Position numbers and translations under genes: made by a program
From: Streptomyces roseochromogenus subsp. oscitans DS 12.976
GTDB lineage: Bacteria; Actinomycetota; Actinomycetes; Streptomycetales; Streptomycetaceae
Assembly (NCBI RefSeq): GCF_000497445.1
Contig: NZ_CM002285.1
Location: forward strand, 6,388,327-6,405,140
DNA: 16,814 nt
Direction: 5' to 3'
The notes under the pieces: generated by a model
The model's database searches: none
Seen by the model: the letters and a program-made list of their open reading frames with translations, nothing else
Told to the model about the DNA's origin: nothing
Shown: positions 7,794 to 14,943 of the stretch, in pieces
Layout of the letters: each line of letters begins with the position of its first letter
How positions within the stretch are numbered: the first letter of the stretch is position 1

Positions 7794-7807
7794 CACTCGA
7801 ACGAGTG
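7794..7807. repeat. Inverted repeat between the MscS and Uma2-family genes
   Basis: CACTCG-AA-CGAGTG is a 6-bp perfect dyad, flanked by outer GTTCA (7791-7795, shared) and TGAAC (7811-7815) arms. It lies 20 bases after the MscS stop and about 26-39 bases upstream of the Uma2-family GTG. It could be an operator in front of the Uma2-family gene or a weak terminator for mscS; no T-run follows. Confidence 0.4.
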
Positions 7808-7826
7808 TGCTGAACCGTTCCGCTCG

Positions 7827-8936
7827 CTACTTGACCGGAGGCTCCGGCTGCTGCGGAGCGATCGGCGTCGTCGCCTTCGCCTGCGCGGAGTCCGCGTTGG
7901 AGAAGACCGAGGGTGCCGCGACCGTGGCCGCCGGGTCGGGGGTGTCCGTCGCGTCCTCCGCCGCCGTCGTGCCGCCCACGATGCGGATGTGCGCCGCGTC
8001 GAACGCCCGCTTGATGCGCCAGCGCAGCTCCCGCTCGACCGTCAGCGCCTTGCCCGGCATCGTCTTGGCCGAGACCCGTACCACCATGGAGTCGATCAGG
8101 ACCGAGTCCAGGCCGAGCACCTCGACCGGGCCCCACAGCAGCTCGTTCCAGGGCTCTTCCTTGCTCATGTGCCCGGCGACCACGTCCAGCGTCTCCTTGA
8201 CCTTGTCCAGGTCCTCGGCGGCGCGGACCGTGACGTCGACACCCGCCGTCGCCCAGCCTTGCGAGAGGTTGCCGATCCGCTTGATCTCGCCGTTGCGGAC
8301 GTACCAGATCTCGCCGTCCGAGCCGCGCAGCTTGGTCACGCGCAGCCCGACCTCGATCACCTCACCGGTGGCCACCCCCGCGTCGATCACGTCACCGACG
8401 CCGTACTGGTCCTCCAGGATCATGAACACACCGGAGAGGAAGTCCGTGACCAGGTTCCGGGCGCCGAAACCGATCGCCACACCCGCGACACCGGCGGACG
8501 CCAGCAGCGGCGCCAGGTTGATCTTGAAGGTGGACAGCACCATCAGCGCAGCCGTACCGAGGATCAGGAAGCTCGCCACCGAGCGCAGCACCGAGCCGAT
8601 CGCCTGCGAGCGCTGCCGCCGCCGCTCGGCGTTGACCAGCAGCCCGCCCAGCGCCGTGCCGTTCACGGCCTCCGCGGTGCGGCCCATCCGGTCTATCAGC
8701 TTGGTGATCGCCCGCCGCACCACCGCGCGCAGCGCCACCGCGATCACGATGATCAGAAGGATCTGCAGGCCCATCGCGAGCCATGTCGACCAGTTCTGCT
8801 CGACCCAGCTCGCCGCGTTCGTGGCGCTCTGCTGGGCGTCCTGGAACGACGGCACGGCTGGTGTCGTCCCCGACGGGGTAGGAGAGGGGGTCGGCGACGC
8901 ACCGGCGGCCAGTAGGACGGCGGGCAAGGACGACAC
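7827..8936 (-). CDS. MscS-family mechanosensitive ion channel
   Basis: A 369-residue membrane protein. A Pro/Ser/Thr-rich N-terminus (residues 14-30) is followed by TM1 (about 51-70), TM2 (116-136) and the pore helix TM3 (about 140-172). TM3 carries the hallmark Gly/Ala-rich GVAGVAIGFGARNLVTDFLSG. The beta domain follows with LEDQYGVGDVIDAG and WYVRNGEI, and the protein ends in a Pro/Ala-rich cytoplasmic tail. The family opens under membrane tension and releases solutes during osmotic down-shock. The GTG at 8936 has a GGGAGGT site 7-8 bases upstream. Length and topology are normal for small-conductance actinobacterial members; the low-complexity N-terminus is probably extracytoplasmic. The divergent neighbour is the HNH gene. 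Confidence 0.88.
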   Translation of the reverse strand: MSSLPAVLLAAGASPTPSPTPSGTTPAVPSFQDAQQSATNAASWVEQNWSTWLAMGLQILLIIVIAVALRAVVRRAITKLIDRMGRTAEAVNGTALGGLLVNAERRRQRSQAIGSVLRSVASFLILGTAALMVLSTFKINLAPLLASAGVAGVAIGFGARNLVTDFLSGVFMILEDQYGVGDVIDAGVATGEVIEVGLRVTKLRGSDGEIWYVRNGEIKRIGNLSQGWATAGVDVTVRAAEDLDKVKETLDVVAGHMSKEEPWNELLWGPVEVLGLDSVLIDSMVVRVSAKTMPGKALTVERELRWRIKRAFDAAHIRIVGGTTAAEDATDTPDPAATVAAPSVFSNADSAQAKATTPIAPQQPEPPVK

Positions 8937-9262
8937 GGCAGGTACCTCCCAGGTGCTGCAACGTCCGTACCGGCGGGGCGGTCAAGGTCTTCAAGGCCAC
9001 GAGAAGGTCACCGGGCGGACATGACCACCACACTAACGGGGCATTGTGTGTGTCCCGCGCGGATCCGCCAAGGAGGGGCGCAGGAGAGACGGGGCTCACC
9101 CTGGCTTGAACAGGCCGCGATCCGGGGGATGAATCGGATGTGGTCGAAAACACTCCCAGCCCGTTACCGGGACATGGTGGCGCTTCCACCAGGCATGAGG
9201 GGAGACTGACTGCAGATCGTCCCGGCGCGAGCCACGCGCCGCCGACGCCCAAGGAGGCACCC
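8937..9262. other. Divergent intergenic region, MscS / HNH
   Basis: These 326 bases hold no convincing gene. A TTGAAC (9106-9111) with ATGAAT 17 bases later (9129-9134) is a weak candidate promoter for the HNH gene. TGGTGG (9175-9180) and CCACCA (9186-9191) form a 6-bp stem with a 5-base loop in the presumed HNH leader. An AAGGAGG at 9251-9257 is the HNH ribosome binding site. I found no strong minus-strand promoter for the MscS gene. Confidence 0.5.
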
Positions 9263-9799
9263 GTGCCGCATGTCCTGGTTCTCAACGCGTCGTACGAGCC
9301 GCTCGGCGTCGTACCGCTCCGCCGCGCGCTCATCCTCGTCCTGGAGAACAAGGCTGTCTCCCTCGAGGAATCCGGCGCCTTTATGCACAGCGCAACCGTC
9401 ACAGTCCCCGCACCCAGCGTGGTCCGGCTCAAGCGATTCGTCCGGGTTCCCTATCGGGGGCCCGTTCCTCTCACCCGCCGCGCGCTCTTCGCCCGCGACG
9501 GGGGCCGGTGCATGTACTGCGGTGGCGTCGCAACCAGCGTCGACCACGTCATCCCGCGCAGCCGCGGGGGCAAGCACGTCTGGGACAACGTGGTGGCCTC
9601 CTGCCGCCGCTGCAACCACGTGAAGGCCGACCGTCACCTCGTCGAGCTGGGGTGGCGGCTGCGGCACAAACCGGCTCCACCCACGGGGCTGGCCTGGCGC
9701 ATCATCGGCACCGGGCATAGGGATCCGCGCTGGCTGCCCTACTTGCAGCCGTACGGCGCGGATGACGCTCTGGCTCGGATCGACGGCATCTCCGCCTAG
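9263..9799 (+). CDS. HNH endonuclease-family protein
   Basis: A 178-residue protein. A conserved N-terminal region (VLNASYEPLGVVPLRRALILVLENKA, residues 4-29 in outline) precedes a C-terminal HNH domain. Zinc-type cysteine pairs are C83/C86 (CMYC) and C114/C117 (CRRC). The catalytic DH is D94-H95 (VDHVIPRSRGG), and the central Asn is N109 in WDNVV. All HNH core residues are therefore present. The GTG at 9263 sits 5 bases after a perfect AAGGAGG. The frame is open further upstream to 9140 but has no ribosome binding site there. This type is widespread and conserved in actinobacteria, with a single-gene arrangement and no toxin or restriction partner here, so a housekeeping DNA role is more likely than defence. 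The substrate is unknown. Confidence 0.85.
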   Translation: MPHVLVLNASYEPLGVVPLRRALILVLENKAVSLEESGAFMHSATVTVPAPSVVRLKRFVRVPYRGPVPLTRRALFARDGGRCMYCGGVATSVDHVIPRSRGGKHVWDNVVASCRRCNHVKADRHLVELGWRLRHKPAPPTGLAWRIIGTGHRDPRWLPYLQPYGADDALARIDGISA

Positions 9800-9835
9800 A
9801 TCCGGGCCCGTGTTGTTTTGCGCCTGATGGGGGCG

Positions 9836-9932
9836 TGGTGGTTGTGGTGCGGCGGCGGCCGCGGTCGGTCGTGGCCGCTCGCTCCCGCGCGGCGGAGCCG
9901 CATGTCGGCACAGCCCCGCGCCCCTTTGGGCT
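9836..9932. repeat. Streptomyces-type dispersed intergenic repeat
   Basis: The block with GTGGTTGTGGTGC, GCGCGGCGGAGCCGCAT and CACAGCCCCGCGCCCCTTTG resembles a short GC-rich sequence that recurs between genes in many Streptomyces genomes, with the pattern '...cgcggcggagccgcatatc...cacagccccgcgcccct'. It begins 37 bases after the HNH stop. Only one copy lies in the window, so the assignment depends on recognising the family. Its function is unknown; such elements often sit at gene ends. Confidence 0.5.
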
Positions 9933-10038
9933 CGCCTGGATTCGCCTGGGTTCGCTGCCTCTCCCGGCGTGCGCGGAGTACGGCCTGCAGAGCCGGGGCG
10001 ATGGGTCAGGGGTTCTCTCTGCCGGGCACGCTCCGGAG

Positions 10039-10084
10039 CCGGATCAGGGCCGCCTCTTTCACCGGATCACGACCGCCTCTTTCA
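10039..10084. repeat. Two-copy 23-bp tandem repeat
   Basis: Unit 1 (10039-10061) and unit 2 (10062-10084) are head to tail and match at 21 of 23 positions. Both begin CCGGATCA and end CCGCCTCTTTCA. They lie 115 bases before the GTG of the small ORF. They could be a pair of regulator sites in the leader or promoter region of the malQ transcript, or a simple duplication. Confidence 0.75.
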
Positions 10085-10198
10085 GGTGCTGCGGAAACGG
10101 GCGCGAGTGCGGGCGCCGTCTCGGGGTAGGCCTGCCGTAACCCGTTCAAAGCCGCATCATCCGACCGGCTCGTTCGACCGACCCGAAGGAGACCCCTC

Positions 10199-10432
10199 GT
10201 GGCCGCCCCCACTCGACTCTCGATCCCGGCCCAGTGGAAACCCGAGGCGGACCCGTCCGCCGCGACCGACGACGCGTCTCTGTGCGTCTTCAGCGCCGAG
10301 AGCGCCTGCGCCCAGGCCCCACTGACCAGCGAGCCGCCCCTGCCCGACGCCGAGCCCCTGACCAGCGAGCCGCCGCTCGCCGACGCCACCCCGCTGACCA
10401 GCGAGTCCGACGCCTTCGGTATGGGGTTGTAG
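10199..10432 (+). CDS. Small repeat-containing ORF directly abutting malQ
   Basis: A 77-codon frame with a GTG start at 10199, preceded by AAGGAG seven bases upstream, which is a much better site than the one before malQ. Its TAG stop (10430-10432) is immediately followed by the malQ ATG with zero gap. Residues 41-76 contain three 12-residue units starting PLTSE (PLTSEPPLPDAE, PLTSEPPLADAT, PLTSESDAFGMG). The corresponding CTGACCAGCGAG is repeated exactly every 36 bases (10322, 10358, 10394). No signal peptide, membrane segment or known domain is visible, and I do not recognise the protein. It may be a real small acidic protein or a leader ORF that couples translation into malQ. Confidence 0.6.
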   Translation: MAAPTRLSIPAQWKPEADPSAATDDASLCVFSAESACAQAPLTSEPPLPDAEPLTSEPPLADATPLTSESDAFGMGL

Positions 10433-12604
10433 ATGACCTCGGGGTTCGAGGACGCGGGGGACTCCGCGGGCTCCGGTGACTTCGGGGACGCGGATCTCGC
10501 CCGGCTCGCCGAGCTGCACGGCGTCGCCACCTCCTACAGCCCCGCCCCGGGCCGTACGGTCGCCGTTCCCGCCTCCGCCGTGGTGGCCGCCCTGGCCGCC
10601 CTCGGCGTCGACGCGGGCGCCCCGGACGCCGTACGCACCGCGCTCGCCGCACGGGAACGCGAGCTGCGCGAGCGCCTGCTGCCCCCGACCGTCGTGCACT
10701 GGGCCGGCGACCCGCAGGGCCCCGCCGCCCTGGCCGCACTGCCGCCCGGCACCCGACTGCGCGTCGAGACCGAGGACGGGGAGGAGCGGGAAGCGGCCGA
10801 GGGGCTGCCACTCGGGGTGCACCGGGTGACCGCGGTCGCACCCGACGGACGTACCGGACACGCCCACCTCGTCGTCGCCCCCGACCGGCTGCCCGCCCCG
10901 CCCGGCCGTTCCTACGGCCTGCTCGTCCAGCTGTACTCCCTGCTCTCGCGCCGCTCCTGGGGCATGGGCGACCTCGCTGACCTCGCCGAGCTGGCCGGCT
11001 GGGCCGCACGCACCGCCGGCGCCGGATTCGTCCAGGTCAACCCGCTGCACGCGGCCGTACCCGGCGCCCCCACCGACCCCTCCCCGTACCGCCCGTCCTC
11101 CCGCCGCTTCCCCGACCCCGTCCACCTGCGGATCGAGGCCGTCCCCGAGTTCGCGTACGTCGCGGACCGCGAGCGGCTGAGCGCCCTGCTGGAGCGGGCC
11201 GAGCGGCTGCGTGCCACCGTCCTGGACAAGGGCGCCCTCATCGACCGGGACGCGGTGTGGGAGCTGAAGCGCGAGGTCCTGGAGCTGGTGCTGGCCGTCC
11301 CCCTCGCCCCCGGCCGCCAGGCCGCCTACGACGACTTCCGCGCCGCCCACGGCGAGGCCCTCGACGACCACGCCACCTGGTACGCCCTCGCCGAGACCCA
11401 CGGATCCGACTGGCACCGCTGGCCCGACGAGCTGCGCGACCCCCGCTCGGCCGCCACCGTCCGCGCCCGCACCGACCTCGCCGACCGGGTCGCGTTCCAC
11501 ACCCGCCTCGCCTGGCTCACCGACGCCCAGCTCCGCGCCGCCCAGCGGGTCGCGTCGGAGGCCGGCATGGCGGTCGGGATCGTGCACGACCTCGCCGTCG
11601 GCGTGCACCCCGCCGGCGCCGACGCCTGGGCCCAGCAGGAAGTGTTCGCCGCCGGCACCTCCGTCGGCGCCCCGCCCGACGCCTTCAACGCCCGCGGCCA
11701 GGACTGGGGCCTGCCGCCCTGGCGCCCCGACCGGCTCGCCGCCACCGGCCACGCCCCCTACCGCGACCTGCTGCGCGCCCTCTTCCGCTACGCCGGTGCC
11801 CTGCGCATCGACCACGTCATGGGCCTGTTCCGGCTGTGGTGGGTCCCCCAGGGCAGCCCGCCCACCGAGGGCACGTACGTCCGTTACGACGCCGAGGCCA
11901 TGCTCGCCATCCTCGCCCTGGAGGCGACCCGCGCCGGGGCCGTCGTCATCGGCGAGGACCTGGGCACCGTAGAGCCCGGTGTGCGCGAGACGCTGCAGCG
12001 GCGCGGGGTGCTCGGCACCTCCGTCCTGTGGTTCGAACGCGACTGGGAGGGCGACGGGCGCCCGCTGCCGCCCGACCGCTGGCGCGCCGACTGCCTGGCC
12101 ACCGCCACCACCCACGACCTGCCGCCCACCGCCGCGCGGCTCACCGGCGACCACGTCGACCTGCGCGACCGCCTCGGCCTGCTCACCCGCCCGGCGGCCG
12201 AGGAACGCGCCGAAGCCGTCGCCGACACCGCCGAGTGGCTCGCCCTGCTGGGCAGCCTCGGCCTGGTGGACCGCACCGCCGCCGGGCCGCCCGGCACGGA
12301 CGAGGAGGAGGAGATCCGCGCCGTCCACCGCTTCCTGCTGCGTACCCCGGCCCGGCTGATCGGTGTCTGGCTCCCGGACGGCGTCGGCGACCGCCGCCCG
12401 CAGAACCTTCCGGGGACCTGGGACCAGTACCCCAACTGGCGGCTGCCGATCGCCGACCGCGAGGGCCGGCCGGTGCCACTGGAGGAATTGACGGACGTGC
12501 CCCGACTGAGGGCACTACTCGCCGTATTCGAACAGGTCGGGGGCGTATCCGCCGCCGCTAGGGGACCCCGGGCGCGCGAGCTTCCGGATGGTTCGCTAAC
12601 TTGA
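10433..12604 (+). CDS. malQ: 4-alpha-glucanotransferase (amylomaltase, GH77)
   Basis: A 723-residue cytosolic disproportionating enzyme that transfers alpha-1,4-glucan segments between maltodextrins. It acts in maltodextrin or glycogen metabolism. An N-terminal extension of roughly 130 residues, typical of actinobacterial MalQ, precedes the GH77 barrel. The barrel opens with YSLLSRRSWGMGDLADL, QVNPLHA and PSPYRPSSRRFPDPVHLRI. Catalytic residues are visible: the nucleophile D460 in LRIDHVMG, the acid/base E508 in IGEDLGTV, and D562 in TTHDLPPT. The ATG at 10433 follows directly on the upstream stop and has a weak ribosome binding site, so it probably depends on coupling. No other glycogen genes are nearby in the window. 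Confidence 0.95.
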   Translation: MTSGFEDAGDSAGSGDFGDADLARLAELHGVATSYSPAPGRTVAVPASAVVAALAALGVDAGAPDAVRTALAARERELRERLLPPTVVHWAGDPQGPAALAALPPGTRLRVETEDGEEREAAEGLPLGVHRVTAVAPDGRTGHAHLVVAPDRLPAPPGRSYGLLVQLYSLLSRRSWGMGDLADLAELAGWAARTAGAGFVQVNPLHAAVPGAPTDPSPYRPSSRRFPDPVHLRIEAVPEFAYVADRERLSALLERAERLRATVLDKGALIDRDAVWELKREVLELVLAVPLAPGRQAAYDDFRAAHGEALDDHATWYALAETHGSDWHRWPDELRDPRSAATVRARTDLADRVAFHTRLAWLTDAQLRAAQRVASEAGMAVGIVHDLAVGVHPAGADAWAQQEVFAAGTSVGAPPDAFNARGQDWGLPPWRPDRLAATGHAPYRDLLRALFRYAGALRIDHVMGLFRLWWVPQGSPPTEGTYVRYDAEAMLAILALEATRAGAVVIGEDLGTVEPGVRETLQRRGVLGTSVLWFERDWEGDGRPLPPDRWRADCLATATTHDLPPTAARLTGDHVDLRDRLGLLTRPAAEERAEAVADTAEWLALLGSLGLVDRTAAGPPGTDEEEEIRAVHRFLLRTPARLIGVWLPDGVGDRRPQNLPGTWDQYPNWRLPIADREGRPVPLEELTDVPRLRALLAVFEQVGGVSAAARGPRARELPDGSLT
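12597..12602 (+). promoter_or_regulatory. -10 element for a leaderless transcript
   Basis: TAACTT fits TAnnnT and ends 6 bases before the GTG at 12609, so transcription would start on or next to the start codon. The -35 region is poor. The absence of a ribosome binding site before 12609 supports leaderless expression. The element overlaps the last codons of malQ. Confidence 0.45.
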
Positions 12605-12608
12605 GATC

Positions 12609-12890
12609 GTGGACAAGAAGAACGCCCTGCGCGCCGGCGCCCTGGCCGCCGGTACGACGCTGATGATGCTGCTCATGTCGTCCCCCGCGCTCGCGCTGAC
12701 CCGCGACGACGGTGACGACCCCGGCCCCGGCCTGAGCGTCATCCAGACGCTGGGGCTCTACGTGTTGCTCCCGCTCGTCCTGTTCGCGGTCATCGCCGGT
12801 CTGGTGATGGTGCTGGACAAGTCCAAGATCAGGACCATCAAGCCCTCGTCCCGCACCGACGCGAAGTCCGAGACGGGCGCCAAGGCCTGA
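12609..12890 (+). CDS. Small secreted or membrane-anchored protein of unknown function
   Basis: A 93-residue protein. A basic N-terminus (MDKKNALRAG) and hydrophobic core end in SPALA, a likely signal peptidase site after residue 29. A short acidic linker (TRDDGDDPGPG) follows, then a hydrophobic segment at about 46-69 and a Lys/Arg-rich cytoplasmic tail. The expected topology is a short outside loop between a cleaved (or uncleaved) first helix and a single membrane anchor. The GTG at 12609 comes 4 bases after the malQ stop and lacks a Shine-Dalgarno sequence; a TAACTT box six bases before it suggests leaderless translation. Small proteins of this kind are common in Streptomyces. No function can be assigned. 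Confidence 0.75.
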   Translation: MDKKNALRAGALAAGTTLMMLLMSSPALALTRDDGDDPGPGLSVIQTLGLYVLLPLVLFAVIAGLVMVLDKSKIRTIKPSSRTDAKSETGAKA

Positions 12891-12960
12891 CCGGGCCCCG
12901 GGTTCTTCCGCCGGGGGCGCCACCTTCCCCCTGGTACGCGCACGCAGCCGTACCCGGGTC

Positions 12961-12985
12961 GGGCGGCGCCCTCGGCGTTTTGTTT
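12961..12985 (+). terminator. Weak intrinsic terminator candidate
   Basis: GGGC-GGC-GCCC (12961-12971) is a short hairpin followed by TCGGCG and then TTTTGTTT (12978-12985), the only T-rich run in this GC-rich gap. It lies about 70 bases after the stop of the small membrane protein gene. The stem is only 4 bp, so this is tentative. Confidence 0.35.
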
Positions 12986-13102
12986 CTCGGCTCAGCTCGG
13001 CTTGTGCCGTGCCACTCGTCCACCCGGCCGGTGCCCCGACAGAGGCTTGTCGTCGCCGGATACGGGGCTCTGCGGAGCGCCACACATCAGCCGAACTGCC
13101 AG

Positions 13103-13246
13103 TCAGCCACCGGCGACCTCGCGGTGTCCCGCGCGCACGATCTCCCCGGCCTCGCTGTCCTCGTCCCCGGCCCGTACGAACGCCTTCTGCAGGTCCTCGA
13201 AGAACTCGGGCAGGCGGGAAGGCGCGACGGTGGCAACGGCTTGCAC
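13103..13246 (-). pseudogene. Coding-like 47-codon remnant or small ORF behind the carboxylesterase
   Basis: A minus-strand frame from a GTG at 13246 to TGA at 13105-13103 encodes 47 residues. It includes APSRLPEFFEDLQKAFVRAG and ends REVAGG. Its codons follow the Streptomyces pattern: G-rich first position, mixed second position, and GC at nearly all third positions. There is no ribosome binding site, and the frame continues upstream in register to the carboxylesterase TAA stop, 8 codons before the GTG. It looks like the 3' end of a gene that has lost its front. It may instead be a short real gene. I do not recognise the family. Confidence 0.3.
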
Positions 13247-13270
13247 GGGCTCACGCCAGCGCGATTTCCG

Positions 13271-14809
13271 TTATTCGCCGGCCAGTGGGAGTGGCGGGAA
13301 TGTGTGGTCCTGCCACAGCTGCCGGGAGGTCTCCTCCGGGTACGCGGTGACGGCTGGTCGCGTATCGAAGAGCTGTACGAGGCGCCGCTCGATGTCGTAG
13401 GCGGGCCAGCCGGGATCGCCGTCGGCGGCGAACGCCGTCCACGCGGTGCGGATCCGCGCGGAGAGCGCCTCTGCCTCCGGGGAAGGATGTTCGCCGATCA
13501 GCAGGGCGGGCTGCCCGCTGCTCAGGTTGCCGAATACGAGCGGTACGTCGAGGCCGTGGCAGGCGCCGAGCGCACCGCCCATGCCCGGAGCGGGCCAGGT
13601 CAGCTCATAGACGTGGGTCCGCCCGCCGGCGGCGGTGTGCGCCTGTGCGAGTCGGAGGGTCGGCATGCGGAACAGCCAGTCGGCGTTGACCAGTTCATAC
13701 AGTTCTTCCGGGCTCGCGGCCGGGAAGCCCTCGCGGTACCGCCGTGCGCCGTCGGGGCCCGGGGCGAGGGTGTGCAGGGCTGTCTCGGTCTGCTCCCGCG
13801 TCACCTGACCGAGCACGCCGTCGATCAGGCTGAACAGCCGGTGCTCGTCACGGGTGTGACCGACGAGGAGCTCGATGTCCCGGCCGGCGCCATCGGCCAG
13901 CGCCTGCCAGGGGGTGGCCGACAGAACATCGCCGTCGACGACGGGCGCGAACGGGATGGGCCGGTGCGTGATCTGTCCCCAGCGGTCCTTCCACTGGCCG
14001 ATCTTGACGGAGATCGCCTCAGCCACGGAGGGCAGCCGGGACGGGGCCACCGTGGACAAGTCGGCCACCGTGGGCCGCATCCCCAGTTCGGTGGCGCAGG
14101 CGGCGGCGATGTCGGCGGCCAACTCGGGAGAGAAGAACGTGCCCGGCACGCTTTGCGCGACGGCCCGGCGGAAAAGCCCCGCTGCCCGCGGCATGGCCAG
14201 CAGCGCGGCGACCGATCCGCCGCCCGCCGACTGGCCGAAGACCGTGACCCGGTCCGGGTCACCACCGAACGCCCGGATGTTGTCGTGCACCCACTGCAGA
14301 GCGGCGACCTGGTCGAGCAGGCCCCGGTTGGCAGGCGCACCTTCGATCTGCGCGAAACCCTCGATGCCGAGCCGGTAGTTGAGTGTCACCACGACGACGC
14401 CGCTTCCGGCCAGGCGACCGCCGTCGAACTCCGGGAGGCTGGAGGCGCCGATCACATAGGCTCCACCAGGGATCCATACCATCACGGGCAGACCCGCTCC
14501 GGTGGACGGCTCGGGCGTCCAGACGTTGACCGTCAACCAGCCATCACCCGTCTCCCGTGCCAGCGCGTCCATGCCGAACACGCTGGACTGCGGGGGCGGC
14601 GGGCCGTACGACAGCGCTGCCCGCACACCGTCCCAGCCGCGTACCGGCTGCGGCGCGGCGAAACGGAGCGCACCGACCGGCGACTCGGCGAACGGGATGC
14701 CGCGGAAGACCGCCAGACCCGCCTCACGGCTGCCGCGCAGGACTCCGGCCGCCGTACGGACTTCGGGTTCGGGCTTGTGCTCGGACGGCGTGGATGCGGT
14801 GACGCTCAC
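13271..14809 (-). CDS. Type-B carboxylesterase / para-nitrobenzyl esterase family
   Basis: A 512-residue alpha/beta-hydrolase of the carboxylesterase/cholinesterase family, of normal length and with no clear signal peptide. AGVLRGSREAGLAVFRGIPFAESPVG (21-46 in outline) is the family N-terminus. The nucleophile is Ser194 in FGQSAGGGS, the acid is Glu322 in GHTRDEHRLF, and the His is His418 in ACHGLDVPLVF. The oxyanion-hole motif, usually HGG(G/A), reads VWIPGGAY, with Pro114 in place of His. The GTG at 14809 has a GAGAGGAAG site just upstream. The frame stays open far upstream only as a shadow of neighbouring genes. The tetR gene lies 134 bases upstream on the same strand, so they may share a transcript. 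The natural substrate is unknown. Confidence 0.88.
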   Translation of the reverse strand: MSVTASTPSEHKPEPEVRTAAGVLRGSREAGLAVFRGIPFAESPVGALRFAAPQPVRGWDGVRAALSYGPPPPQSSVFGMDALARETGDGWLTVNVWTPEPSTGAGLPVMVWIPGGAYVIGASSLPEFDGGRLAGSGVVVVTLNYRLGIEGFAQIEGAPANRGLLDQVAALQWVHDNIRAFGGDPDRVTVFGQSAGGGSVAALLAMPRAAGLFRRAVAQSVPGTFFSPELAADIAAACATELGMRPTVADLSTVAPSRLPSVAEAISVKIGQWKDRWGQITHRPIPFAPVVDGDVLSATPWQALADGAGRDIELLVGHTRDEHRLFSLIDGVLGQVTREQTETALHTLAPGPDGARRYREGFPAASPEELYELVNADWLFRMPTLRLAQAHTAAGGRTHVYELTWPAPGMGGALGACHGLDVPLVFGNLSSGQPALLIGEHPSPEAEALSARIRTAWTAFAADGDPGWPAYDIERRLVQLFDTRPAVTAYPEETSRQLWQDHTFPPLPLAGE

Positions 14810-14886
14810 TACTGCTTCCTCTCCGCAAGGCCGAGCGCGGCCCGGCTCTGCGGATACTTCCACCGCACACAGGACGAAGGCGAGCG

Positions 14887-14892
14887 GTTTAT
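14887..14892 (-). promoter_or_regulatory. Possible -10 box for the carboxylesterase gene
   Basis: On the minus strand TATAAA (14892-14887) is an unusually AT-rich hexamer about 80 bases before the carboxylesterase GTG. No good -35 lies 17-18 bases before it, so this is weak evidence for a separate promoter. Confidence 0.25.
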
Positions 14893-14897
14893 AGAGG

Positions 14898-14923
14898 GCC
14901 GGACCGAGACGCCACCGAGTCCG
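14898..14923 (-). terminator. Hairpin after tetR
   Basis: CCGGAC (14898-14903) and GTCCGG (14918-14923) form a 6-bp stem with a 14-base loop, starting about 20 bases past the tetR stop. No T-run follows on the minus strand. It may be a U-less terminator or attenuator between tetR and the carboxylesterase gene, or a regulatory site for the latter. Confidence 0.3.
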
Positions 14924-14943
14924 GTGAGCGCGAGCTGTGCGAC

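Larger units (their letters stand above)
9800..10198. other. Intergenic region upstream of the malQ gene pair
   Basis: A 399-base gap with no convincing gene. It contains a Streptomyces-type intergenic repeat (about 9836-9932), a two-copy 23-bp tandem repeat (10039-10084) and the AAGGAG ribosome binding site (10186-10191) of the small ORF that follows. Open frames here have poor codon use and no ribosome binding sites. No clear promoter was identified. Confidence 0.5.
12891..13270. other. Convergent intergenic region with possible gene remnant
   Basis: A 380-base gap between convergent genes. It includes the inverted repeat GGTACG (12933-12938) / CGTACC (12949-12954), a short GC hairpin followed by a T-rich stretch near 12961-12985, and a coding-like minus-strand segment at 13103-13246, listed separately. 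I see nothing recognisable between about 12986 and 13102. Confidence 0.5.

Noticed and set aside
7112..9799. A defence island from the Uma2-family and HNH nuclease genes
   Set aside because: They are on opposite strands, separated by an MscS channel, and both families are common solitary genes in Streptomyces. No methylase, helicase or other defence partner is present.
10157..12328. A 723-codon minus-strand open frame opposite malQ
   Set aside because: Gly/Val/Glu-rich antisense shadow; malQ on the plus strand has all GH77 catalytic motifs.
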